NCBI RefSeq assembly: GCF_029490015.1
Contig: NZ_CP120468.1
Location: forward strand, 2,232,001 to 2,296,000
Direction of reading: 5' to 3'
Source: Halobaculum limi
Lineage (GTDB): Archaea; Halobacteriota; Halobacteria; Halobacteriales; Haloferacaceae
DNA: 64,000 bases
The position numbers were made by a program, and so were the translations under genes. Of the stretch, positions 1 to 7,366 are shown piece by piece. How positions within the stretch are numbered: the first letter of the stretch is position 1; each line of letters begins with the position of its first letter. A model generated the notes under the pieces. It saw only the letters and a list, made by a program, of their open reading frames with translations, was not told where the DNA came from and did not search any database.

Positions 1-2
1 CG

Positions 3-800
3 CTCCTCGCTGCCGAACAGGCGCTCACGGGGGAGGCGACGGAGGCGAACGGCGTGACGTTCCCGTCGGCGCTCACCGACGCCGTCACTGTCGACGACCG
101 CCGGACGGGGTTCATGGGCGCGGGCATCCCCCACGAGAAGGGCGACGAACTGGCGGGCGTCCCCGACCCGAACCCCATCCCCGAGGACTCGCCGCTGTTT
201 ATGGGGTTCGTCGCGGGCTTTCGCGGGAACCAGGCGACCGAAGACTACGTCGCCATCGGCGAGGGACCGTTCGCCGAGGGGACGACGAAGTCCGTCGGCA
301 ACTGGCGACAGCGACTGGACGACTGGTACGGCGAGCAGACGTTCGACCAGCAGGTGATGGAGATGTTCTCCCCCGGCCACGCAGCCGAGGGACTCGTCGA
401 GGGTATCGGCGCGAACCTCGGCGACGACTCCGACATCGATCAGTTCGCTGACGACGTGGTGGCCGACGCGAAGGAGTACGGCCGTGTCGGGCACGCACAG
501 AAGGCCGCCCGCGCTAACCGCGACACCGAGGGGAACCCGCTCCTCTTGCGCCGCCACTTCGAGTCGGCCGACGACGACATCGCGAGCCTGCACTTCCCGT
601 CGCTGCAGCGCTCTATCGACCAGTTCGAGGCCGTCCGCCGCGCGATGAACGGCGTCGACGCGACGGAGGCGACGCCCGCGGTTCGCCAGCGAGTGAACAA
701 CGGCATCCTCGAGTACATCTTCCTGCGACACCGCGGCTACTTCCTCGTGCCGCCGCGGTCGCTGCGGGCGCTCCCGACGCCGAGCGGCGACGCCGGATAG
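3..800 (+). CDS. DyP-type peroxidase-like protein, C-terminal part
   Basis: The reading frame is open from the window edge, so the 5' end is missing and about 265 residues remain. The C-terminal half has the DyP-peroxidase order: an LLRRHF segment, a LHFPSLQRSIDQF segment where DyP enzymes have their FQ/YQ strand, an asparagine-rich helix and a terminal VPP motif. SPGHAAEG is a candidate for the proximal haem-histidine region. DyP/EfeB-like proteins work with iron-uptake components, and the next gene is a P19-type iron lipoprotein 87 bases on, so a role in extracytoplasmic iron or haem handling is inferred. The family assignment comes from motif order, not a full alignment, and the haem ligand is unproven. 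Confidence 0.6.
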   Translation, partial: LLAAEQALTGEATEANGVTFPSALTDAVTVDDRRTGFMGAGIPHEKGDELAGVPDPNPIPEDSPLFMGFVAGFRGNQATEDYVAIGEGPFAEGTTKSVGNWRQRLDDWYGEQTFDQQVMEMFSPGHAAEGLVEGIGANLGDDSDIDQFADDVVADAKEYGRVGHAQKAARANRDTEGNPLLLRRHFESADDDIASLHFPSLQRSIDQFEAVRRAMNGVDATEATPAVRQRVNNGILEYIFLRHRGYFLVPPRSLRALPTPSGDAG

Positions 801-887
801 GGTGAGCGTGCGGGGAACGACGTTCCTGTTCCCCCGTTCGACGGGCGTACCAGAAGTCCCTCACGTATCGAACCCTTCTGCCCCGAT

Positions 888-1982
888 ATGGATAGACGAA
901 CGTTCCTCCGCGGTGCAGTCGCGGGGGGGACGGCCGCCGGACTCGGTGGCCTCTCCGGATGTCTCGGCTTCGAACTCACCTCCAGTAGTTCCGCTCGGGC
1001 GCCGCCGGTCGTCGAGGACCGACCAGATGGAGTGTACATCCCGAGTCACATCGAGGGGATGAACATGGGCGGGATGGGGAAGGCGGGCGACTATCAGGTC
1101 GGCGTCTTCTACTCGTACGCGCATCGCTTCTGGAACGTCAACGGCGAGTCGGTCGAGCGTACCGACATCGGTGACGACGACGACGTCCACCTGATGGCGA
1201 GCGTCTGGGACCCCGAGACGGGACAGGTCCTCCCCGAGACTGGCCTGTCGGTCGAGGTGACGAAAGACGACTCGCTCGTCTCGCAGGAGGTCATCTACCC
1301 GATGCTGTCGCAACCGATGGGCTTCCACTACGGCGGCAACTTCCCGTTGGACGGCGACGGCACCTACACCGTCACCGTCTCGGTCGGCGGCGTCAGGACG
1401 CGGCGGACGGGGGCGTTCCGCGACCGCTTCACGGACCCGGCGAGCATCCCCGTCGAGATGGAGTACAGTCAGTCGGCGCGCGACGAGATATCGTTCGAGA
1501 CGCTCGACGACGCGGGCGAACGCGCGGCGGTCAGTCCGATGGAGATGTCGATGGTTCCCGACGCGACTGCGCCTGCCGTCGAAGACCTCCAAGGGACCGT
1601 CCTCGGCGAGGTGAACAGCAACGACGCGGTCCTCGTCGCGACCGTCCTCGACGAGTCGCCCGACGGAATCGACACACCGGGGCCGTATCTCGTGGTGTCG
1701 GCGCGGACGCCATACAACCGAATGCTCATCCCCGCGATGGGGCTGGAGGCGACGCACACGCGCGACGGCGAAGCGGTGTTCTCGGGCGAACTCGTCCGTA
1801 CGCTCGACCCCGACCTCTCGTACCACTACGGCGCGGCGCTCGACGGCGCGAGCGTCGAGTCGGGTGACGACCTGACGCTGACGCCGACGGTGTGGCCGCA
1901 GGTCGCTCGCCACGAAGGATACGAGACGGCGTTCGGCGCGATGCTGGGCGGGATGCCCGAGCAGACGCTGACGGTAGAGTAA
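888..1982 (+). CDS. P19/Tp34-like iron transport Tat lipoprotein
   Basis: A 364-residue exported protein. The N-terminus has a twin-arginine motif (MDRRTFLRG), a short hydrophobic run and a lipobox ending at Cys25 (GLSGC), so it should be anchored outside the membrane. The mature part begins IEGMNMGGMG and continues with HLMASVWDPETG and GFHYGGNFPL, the Met/His-rich pattern of periplasmic P19-type Fe/Cu-binding proteins. Those proteins supply iron to FTR1-type permeases. The DyP-like gene lies just upstream, so the two resemble a split EfeO/EfeB-like module whose permease may lie outside the window. No TTTnGG-N4-CCnAAA repeat precedes it, so it may be read through from the upstream gene. Confidence 0.7.
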   Translation: MDRRTFLRGAVAGGTAAGLGGLSGCLGFELTSSSSARAPPVVEDRPDGVYIPSHIEGMNMGGMGKAGDYQVGVFYSYAHRFWNVNGESVERTDIGDDDDVHLMASVWDPETGQVLPETGLSVEVTKDDSLVSQEVIYPMLSQPMGFHYGGNFPLDGDGTYTVTVSVGGVRTRRTGAFRDRFTDPASIPVEMEYSQSARDEISFETLDDAGERAAVSPMEMSMVPDATAPAVEDLQGTVLGEVNSNDAVLVATVLDESPDGIDTPGPYLVVSARTPYNRMLIPAMGLEATHTRDGEAVFSGELVRTLDPDLSYHYGAALDGASVESGDDLTLTPTVWPQVARHEGYETAFGAMLGGMPEQTLTVE

Positions 1983-2025
1983 GCCGCGGCGTCGAAGCGC
2001 GGGCTACGAACGGGCCGCTCCCGGA

Positions 2026-3363
2026 TCAGAGTTTCTGCGTCACTTCGTCGACGACGCTCGTCTCGAAGAAGACGACGACGTGGTCGCCCGGGCGGATGAC
2101 GGTGTCACCGCGCGGCGTGACGAGTTCGTTGTTTCGGGTGATCGCACCGATCACCAGACAGTTCGGGAAGTCCTGAATCGACTCGCTGATCGGCCGATTC
2201 GCGAGCAGCGACTCCTCGGTCACCTCGACTTCCAGCACCTCTGCGCGGTCGTCTTCGATGAGTGCGACGTTCTCCGCGCCGCCCTCGCGGGTGAACCGCG
2301 AAATCTCCTCGGCGACGACCGCACGCGGACTGACCCCGACGTCGATGCCGACCGTCTCGAACAGGTCGACGTACGCCGTCTGGTCGACGACGGCGACGGT
2401 TCGCTCGATGCCGAGTCGTCGCGCGAGCAGACACGACAGGAGGTTCTTCTCGTCGGAGTCGAGTGCGGCGATCATCACGTCGGCGTCGCCGATGCGTTCG
2501 CGTTCGAGAAAGCCCACGTCGGTCGCGTCCGACTGCATCACGAACGAGTCGGGGAGTTCCTCTGCCAAGTCGCGCGCCCGCTGTTCGTCTCGTTCGATGA
2601 GGCGTGGGGTGAACCCGCGCTCGCCGAGGAGGCGGGCCGTGTGATAGCCGATTTCGGAGCCGCCGACAATGACGACTTCCTCGTTTGTGCCGACGTGCTC
2701 CTCGGGGGCGACGTCGGCGGCGAAGCCGCGGACGCTGCCCGGAGAGCCGATGACGACCGCCTTGTCGCCAGCTTCGATCACCGTCTCACCACGAGGGATG
2801 ACGACCTCGTCGTCGCGCAGGAGGGCTGCGAACGTCAGCGAGTCGAAGCGGTCGGCCTCGCTGACGGTGAGGCCCGCGATTGGGCTCGCCTCGCTCACCT
2901 CGAACTCCGCCATCTGCACCTTTCCGTCAGCGAACGGGTCCACGTCGCGGGCGGCCGGGAGGCCGATGACGCGGACGATAGACTCGGCGGTGAGCAGGTT
3001 CGTACACACCATGAAGTCGATACCGAACGCCGACTGCGAGCGTTCCCACGTCCGGAGGTACTCGGTGTTCTTGATGCGGGCGACGGTGAACGTGTCGCTG
3101 ACGGCTTTCACGGTCGAACACGCGACGATATTCGTCTCGTCGTCGTCCGTCGAGGCCACCACCAGGTCGGCGTCCGCGACGCCGGCGTCCTCCAGCGTCG
3201 AGACGGCGGTGCCGTCGCCGTTGATGGTGAGTACGTCCAGCGAGTAGGTGAGTTCCTCACACCGCTCGGCGTCCTGTTCGACGATGACGACCTCGTGGCT
3301 CCCGTCGAGGTCCGCCGCGATGCTCTCACCGACCTGTCCCGCGCCGATGATCACGACTCGCAC
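2026..3363 (-). CDS. trkA: Trk potassium uptake regulatory subunit TrkA
   Basis: A cytoplasmic, NAD-binding gating subunit of Trk/Ktr potassium channels, 445 residues. It has the full duplicated TrkA plan: an RCK-N Rossmann domain with GAGQVG near residues 7-12, a TrkA-C domain about 155-215, a second Rossmann domain with GGSEIG near 234-239, and a second TrkA-C domain at the end. I chose the GTG at 3363 because it places the protein start directly on the first Rossmann strand and has a strong Shine-Dalgarno sequence (3371-3377) seven bases upstream. The ATG 24 bases further out lacks these advantages. No TrkH subunit is visible here. Confidence 0.93.
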   Translation of the reverse strand: MRVVIIGAGQVGESIAADLDGSHEVVIVEQDAERCEELTYSLDVLTINGDGTAVSTLEDAGVADADLVVASTDDDETNIVACSTVKAVSDTFTVARIKNTEYLRTWERSQSAFGIDFMVCTNLLTAESIVRVIGLPAARDVDPFADGKVQMAEFEVSEASPIAGLTVSEADRFDSLTFAALLRDDEVVIPRGETVIEAGDKAVVIGSPGSVRGFAADVAPEEHVGTNEEVVIVGGSEIGYHTARLLGERGFTPRLIERDEQRARDLAEELPDSFVMQSDATDVGFLERERIGDADVMIAALDSDEKNLLSCLLARRLGIERTVAVVDQTAYVDLFETVGIDVGVSPRAVVAEEISRFTREGGAENVALIEDDRAEVLEVEVTEESLLANRPISESIQDFPNCLVIGAITRNNELVTPRGDTVIRPGDHVVVFFETSVVDEVTQKL

Positions 3364-3370
3364 GGCGGAG

Positions 3371-3377
3371 CCACCTC
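3371..3377 (-). promoter_or_regulatory. Ribosome binding site of trkA
   Basis: Reads GAGGTGG on the minus strand, complementary to the haloarchaeal 16S tail, with a seven-base spacer to the GTG at 3363. It decides the start in favour of the GTG over the upstream in-frame ATG at 3387. Confidence 0.6.
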
Positions 3378-3438
3378 TGTCATGCACCGGAGTCCACGAC
3401 CGAGCGAAATGAGCGTTCCGGAGTCGTGCCGACGCCGG

Positions 3439-3981
3439 TTACAACGCGTCGGAGTCGTTGCGCACGTCGAGTGTGACCGCTCGCTCTCTTCCCTCCAAGT
3501 CCTCGACGGCCCGGCGAACGACCCGCTCGGCTTCCTCGGTGACGAGACCTTTCACCTTGTCGAGCACCCACCCGAACGACACGAGCGGTGGGAGCGACAC
3601 CGACGAGGAGTCTGCGGTGTCGGCGTCGAAGTTGATCTCGAGCGTCACCCGGCACGCCTCCGTGGCGTCAGCGGGCGCGTTCGCGGGCAACTCCTCGTAC
3701 GGGTCGATAACCCACGCGCCGTGGGCGCGGATGTCCTTCAGGATGCGCCAGTCGATGCGGGTGGGTGGCTCCACCTCCGTCACCTCCGAGCGCGCCGTGT
3801 AGGTGAGTTTCCACCACGCGAACCGGAGCGCGTACCGCGACCCCGGCCCGCCGTCACCGTGGGTGCGCGAGACTCGGTCGAGATACTCCGTGTAGCGCTC
3901 GTACCGGGGGAAGTCTAAGAGGAACTCGTACGCCTCCTCGGGGGCGACGTACACGTCCGTCGAGACGACGAGCTCGTCCAT
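3439..3981 (-). CDS. SRPBCC (START/polyketide-cyclase-like) protein
   Basis: A soluble 180-residue protein. The N-terminus (MDELVVSTDVYVAPEEAYEF) and following YERYTEYLDRVSR are typical of SRPBCC helix-grip proteins, which bind hydrophobic ligands. The C-terminal half ends in a charged helix (EEAERVVRRAVEDLEGRERA). I chose the ATG at 3981 because the upstream in-frame extension to 4077 is arginine/proline-rich and does not look like family sequence. It lies downstream of, and opposite in direction to, the iron ABC operon. The ligand and function cannot be told from sequence. Confidence 0.7.
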   Translation of the reverse strand: MDELVVSTDVYVAPEEAYEFLLDFPRYERYTEYLDRVSRTHGDGGPGSRYALRFAWWKLTYTARSEVTEVEPPTRIDWRILKDIRAHGAWVIDPYEELPANAPADATEACRVTLEINFDADTADSSSVSLPPLVSFGWVLDKVKGLVTEEAERVVRRAVEDLEGRERAVTLDVRNDSDAL

Positions 3982-4089
3982 ACATCCGGATACGACGGAG
4001 AGGGGGTAAGCGTTCGGGGGAACGCTGGACGGGAGCCCGGTCGCGAGGCAGGCGTCCGCCCGACGGTGGTTCGACACGCTTTTCAGGAA

Positions 4090-4103
4090 TTAGGGTGGCC
4101 TAA
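4090..4103. promoter_or_regulatory. Inverted-repeat operator upstream of the iron permease
   Basis: TTAGG-GTGG-CCTAA, a perfect 5+5 inverted repeat with a four-base centre. With one more A on the right it matches the TTTnGG-N4-CCnAAA pattern before the three receptor genes. It ends five bases before the first ATG (4109), as at 7367 and 12919 (measured from the outer A: four bases). A second upstream copy, present at the receptors, is not found here. The likely binder is a DtxR/Idr/SirR-type metalloregulator, inferred from the regulated genes. Confidence 0.65.
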
Positions 4104-4108
4104 AACGT

Positions 4109-4141
4109 ATGCAATACGAGGGGACGCGCCGTGGCGAGTGA
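4109..4141 (+). other. Possible 10-codon upstream ORF overlapping the permease start
   Basis: The ATG at 4109 sits exactly where the receptor start codons sit relative to their operator box, which is where a leaderless transcript would begin. It reads MQYEGTRRGE and stops at 4139-4141. It overlaps the permease GTG (4131) in a different frame. It may be a translated leader giving coupled initiation, or simply a chance ATG in a short leader. No conservation data are available. Confidence 0.3.
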
Positions 4142-5279
4142 GACCACCACCGGGGCGGCGGACGTGGAGCAGCCGCTGTCGTGGGTCGACTCGTCGCTGG
4201 TCACGGTCGCAGTCGTGAGTACGCTCGTCGTCGTCGCTTCGGGGCTCGTCCAGGTGAGTTTCGGGGCGTTCACGATGTCTATCGGAACGGCGTGGGCGGC
4301 GGTGTTCGATCCGCTCGTGTGGACGAACCCGCAGGTGCTCCTGCGACTGTTCCTCGGCGAGGGGCTGGGAACCGCGGTCGCGGGGGCGCTCGGCGTCTCG
4401 ACGGCGGCGGTGGACCTGCCCAAAGAGACGCTCATCGTCTGGCAGATACGGATGCCTCGCGTCATCGTCGGCGTCATCGTCGGCGCGAACCTCGCCGTCT
4501 CTGGTGCGGTGTTTCAGGCCGTCACCCGCAACGAACTCGCGTCGCCGTTCATCCTCGGCGTCTCCGCGGGGGCGGGGCTGGCCATCCTCCTCTCACTCAT
4601 CGTATTCACCGGACTGGCGGCGTTTCTTCCGCTGGTGGCCGCGGGCGGCGGCGCGGTGGCGTTCCTCCTCGTGTACGCCATCTCGTGGCAGGGCGGGACG
4701 AACCCCGTTCGACTCGTCCTCGCGGGCGTCATCGTCTCGACGGTGTTCGGGTCGATCCAGACGGCGCTGTTCTTCTTCGCAGACGACCTCGGCGTCGTGC
4801 AGTCGGCGCTCGCGTGGACGACCGGATCGCTCACCGGCGTCGACTGGGAGCAGGTGCGGATGGGCCTCCCGTGGACGCTCGTGGCCGTCCCGCTCACGCT
4901 CGTCGGTGCGCGGCAGTTGAACGTCCTCCTTCTGGGCGAACGCACTGCCAGGTCGCTTGGGATGTCAGTCGAGCGAGTTCGATTCGCCCTCTCGGGCGTC
5001 GCCGTTCTCGCGGCGGGAACGGCCATCGCCGTCGCGGGTATCGTCGGCTTCGTCGGCCTCATAGTCCCGCACATGGTGCGGCAACTCGTCGGCTCCGACT
5101 ACAAGCGCCTCGTCGTCGCGTGCGTGTTCGCTGGCCCGGCGCTCGTCACCCTCGCCGACGTGGGCGCCCGCCTCGCGCTCTCGCCCGCTCAACTCCCGGT
5201 TGGTATCGTCACCGGCCTCATCGGCGGGCCGTACTTCCTATATCTAATGCGTAAACAGGAGGGGATCGGTTCGCTATGA
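4131..5279 (+). CDS. FecCD/BtuC-family iron (siderophore/haem/cobalamin) ABC permease
   Basis: An inner-membrane permease of 382 residues, slightly longer than the usual 330-350 because of an N-terminal tail. It has about ten hydrophobic segments and FecCD family blocks: RMPRVIVGVIVGANLAVSGA, FQAVTRNELASPFILGVSAG, and near the C-terminus GIVGFVGLIVPHMVRQLVG and LPVGIVTGLIGGPYFLYLM. The GTG start at 4131 has a GAGGGG Shine-Dalgarno-like stretch at 4118-4123 with seven bases between. The stop overlaps the ATPase start (ATGA), so the two are translationally coupled. As the only permease in the region, it probably serves all three nearby receptors. The exact chelate cannot be deduced. Confidence 0.9.
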   Translation: MASETTTGAADVEQPLSWVDSSLVTVAVVSTLVVVASGLVQVSFGAFTMSIGTAWAAVFDPLVWTNPQVLLRLFLGEGLGTAVAGALGVSTAAVDLPKETLIVWQIRMPRVIVGVIVGANLAVSGAVFQAVTRNELASPFILGVSAGAGLAILLSLIVFTGLAAFLPLVAAGGGAVAFLLVYAISWQGGTNPVRLVLAGVIVSTVFGSIQTALFFFADDLGVVQSALAWTTGSLTGVDWEQVRMGLPWTLVAVPLTLVGARQLNVLLLGERTARSLGMSVERVRFALSGVAVLAAGTAIAVAGIVGFVGLIVPHMVRQLVGSDYKRLVVACVFAGPALVTLADVGARLALSPAQLPVGIVTGLIGGPYFLYLMRKQEGIGSL

Positions 5280-6127
5280 GTTCCGACGACAAGACGTCGG
5301 AGCCGACGGACGGCGCAGACACGGCGGCCGCCGAGTCGTCGCCGCCGCTGTCCATCGAAGACGTCGCCCTCGGCTACGGCGGCGACCCGGTGGTCGAGAC
5401 CGAGCGACTGGAGATTCCGGCCGGCGAGATAACCGCGCTGGTCGGGCCGAACGGGAGCGGGAAGTCGACGCTGCTGAAGGCGATGAACGCGGAACTGACG
5501 CCCGACCGGGGCGTCGTCGCCTTCGACGGCAGCGACGTGGAGTCGTACGGGACGACCGAACTCGCGCGTCGCCTCGGCCTCCTCTCACAGGAGCACACTG
5601 CCCCGGAGTCGACGACGGTGCGAGAACTGGCGACGCACGGTCGGTACCCCCATCGCGGATTCTTCGAGGGGATGCGCGAGGAAGACTACCGCGCGGTCGA
5701 CCGTGCCCTCGACCGCGTCGGCGTCACCCATCTCGCGGACCGACAGGTGGGCGACCTCTCGGGCGGGCAAGCGCAGTTGGCGTGGCTCGCGATGACGCTC
5801 GCACAGGAGACGGAGGCGCTCCTCCTCGACGAACCGACGACGTTCCTCGACCTCCACCACCAACTCCGGGTACTGGAGGCGGTCCGCGAACTCAACGAGG
5901 ACCACGGTGTCACCGTCTGTGTCGTCCTCCACGACATCGGACAGGCCGCCCGCTTCGCGGACAACCTCATCGCGTTGCGCGACGGGACGCCCTACGAATG
6001 GGGACCGCCCGACGAAGTCGTGACGGGAGAGTTGCTGGAGGAGGTGTTCGGCGTCGAGGCCGACGTGGGCTTCGGCCCGGAGGGGCCGACCGTGGTACCG
6101 CGGCGTCCGTCGGATGCGGACCACTAG
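5276..6127 (+). CDS. Iron ABC transporter ATP-binding protein (FecE/BtuD-like)
   Basis: The 283-residue ATPase partner of the FecCD permease. Walker A GPNGSGKST is at 57-65, the Q-loop glutamine lies in LLSQEH near 105, the signature LSGGQ is at 161-165, Walker B ALLLDEP is at 181-187 and the switch histidine is His219 (VVLHD). The first about 22 residues are an acidic Asp/Glu/Ala tail, common in halophiles. Its ATG overlaps the permease stop. A hairpin follows the stop codon. Confidence 0.93.
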   Translation: MSSDDKTSEPTDGADTAAAESSPPLSIEDVALGYGGDPVVETERLEIPAGEITALVGPNGSGKSTLLKAMNAELTPDRGVVAFDGSDVESYGTTELARRLGLLSQEHTAPESTTVRELATHGRYPHRGFFEGMREEDYRAVDRALDRVGVTHLADRQVGDLSGGQAQLAWLAMTLAQETEALLLDEPTTFLDLHHQLRVLEAVRELNEDHGVTVCVVLHDIGQAARFADNLIALRDGTPYEWGPPDEVVTGELLEEVFGVEADVGFGPEGPTVVPRRPSDADH

Positions 6128-6152
6128 CCAGCGTATGTCTGCACTGCTGGCT
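6126..6152 (+). terminator. Stem-loop at the end of the permease-ATPase pair
   Basis: AGCCAGC (6126-6132) pairs perfectly with GCTGGCT (6146-6152) around a 13-base loop, overlapping the ATPase stop codon. There is no T-run after it, so it may act in 3'-end formation or stability rather than as a classic terminator. Confidence 0.3.
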
Positions 6153-6298
6153 CCGTCGCCGCAACCCCGCCCGCTTCGATCGATCGGCTGCACGTTCGAC
6201 GCTACGCCGACTGTGAGCGATGACGCCCGCCGACACGAGCCAACGCGTCCCCGGTCCGAACGCGAATTTGGGGGCGTCGGCGACTCGGAGGGCCGACG

Positions 6299-7312
6299 AT
6301 GACCGACCTCGACCCCGCAGAGGCGCTCGAGGCCGGCGACCCGGCGAAGGCGGCGAGCGCCCTCGACGCGCGACGCGACGCTGCTCCCGAAGAGCGCAAG
6401 CGCACCCTCCGTCGCCTCCGCGCAGTCGCAGACGGGAACCCCGAACTGCTCGTTCCACTCGTGGACGACGTCGCGGCGTTCCTCACCGACGAGAGGCGAC
6501 CAATCAGGCTCGCCGCGGTGAAACTGCTCGCCGCGGTCGCCGCCGAGGGTCCCGCGAGCGTCCTTCCCGTCTGCCCGGCCGTCGCGGACCGACTCGCAGA
6601 CGACGAGGAACTTTCGTTTGTCCGGGCGCGAGCGGCCGAGACGGTCGGTGCTGTCGCGGTCGAGCACCCGGAAGAGGCCGCGACGCCTGCGGTGCTCGCG
6701 GACCTGACGATCGGACTGGCCTTCGACGAACCAGAGGTCAGGACCGAACTCGCCCGGGCGCTGGAACGGATCGCGGTCGGTGACCCAAGCCGCCTCGCGC
6801 ACCGCGTGGAGACCGTCGCAGACCACCTCGACGACGACGAGGAACTCGTCAGGTATCACCTGCTCACCGCCATCCTGGCGGTCGCCTGTGCGCGCCCCGA
6901 GCGTGTCGACCCGGTCCGGTCACTGGTCGTCGACCGACTCGACGACGGAAGTCCATATGTGCGCGGTCGCGCGGCGGAACTACTCGGCGTCCTCGGACCT
7001 GAGGGAAGCGACGTCGTCGAGCCCTCGGTGCTCGCCCCCTCGGCTGACGCCGAGGCGGACGGCTACCGGTTCGAGGCCGCGCGGACGGGGTTCGCTCGTG
7101 TCCGCCTCGTTGGCTGTGGCGTCGACAGCAACGACGACGCCCCCGAGTCGTCGTTCGGACCAGACTCGCTCGGTACTGTCGACGGTGTGCGATCGACGAG
7201 CGAGGCGGTCGTCGAAGCGATCCGTCGCACCGACGAACGGCCCTGTCCCCACTGTGGTGGCGACCTCCCGGACGGCGCGCCCGTGTGCCCCTCCTGCGGG
7301 TCACCGCTCTGA
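6299..7312 (+). CDS. HEAT-repeat protein with C-terminal zinc ribbon
   Basis: A 337-residue, acidic, soluble protein. Residues about 10-240 are a series of alpha-helical repeats of HEAT/PBS-lyase type; recurring units resemble L-V-x-D-D-V-A-A-F-L and AVKLLAAVA. The last 25 residues form a double-CxxC ribbon (CPHCGG ... CPSCGS) that should bind zinc. HEAT scaffolds mediate protein-protein contacts. It lies between the iron ATPase and the first receptor, all on one strand. It has no operator box of its own: the box pair at 7319-7362 is downstream and serves the next gene. Its role in iron uptake, if any, is unknown. Confidence 0.75.
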   Translation: MTDLDPAEALEAGDPAKAASALDARRDAAPEERKRTLRRLRAVADGNPELLVPLVDDVAAFLTDERRPIRLAAVKLLAAVAAEGPASVLPVCPAVADRLADDEELSFVRARAAETVGAVAVEHPEEAATPAVLADLTIGLAFDEPEVRTELARALERIAVGDPSRLAHRVETVADHLDDDEELVRYHLLTAILAVACARPERVDPVRSLVVDRLDDGSPYVRGRAAELLGVLGPEGSDVVEPSVLAPSADAEADGYRFEAARTGFARVRLVGCGVDSNDDAPESSFGPDSLGTVDGVRSTSEAVVEAIRRTDERPCPHCGGDLPDGAPVCPSCGSPL

Positions 7313-7318
7313 CAGTAG

Positions 7319-7334
7319 TTTAGGACAACCGAAA
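7319..7334. promoter_or_regulatory. Upstream inverted-repeat operator of receptor 1
   Basis: TTTAGG-ACAA-CCGAAA, 16 bases. Its centre is 28 bases before the centre of the second copy at 7347-7362. A TATA-like TTTACT (7339-7344) lies between the two, 23-28 bases before the ATG. Confidence 0.65.
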
Positions 7335-7346
7335 CTGGTTTACTGG

Positions 7347-7362
7347 TTTAGGCTGCCCGAAA
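7347..7362. promoter_or_regulatory. Start-proximal inverted-repeat operator of receptor 1
   Basis: TTTAGG-CTGC-CCGAAA, ending four bases before the ATG at 7367. If the mRNA is leaderless, as the TATA spacing suggests, a bound repressor would cover the transcription start. Confidence 0.7.
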
Positions 7363-7366
7363 TTGT

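Noticed and set aside
2080-3918. A 612-codon plus-strand open frame opposite trkA
   Set aside because: It is antisense to a clear TrkA gene, has no family motifs, no start context, and an Arg/Asp-rich composition typical of reverse frames in GC-rich haloarchaeal DNA.
5585-6859. A 424-codon minus-strand open frame across the iron ATPase and the HEAT gene
   Set aside because: Antisense to two supported genes and without motifs.
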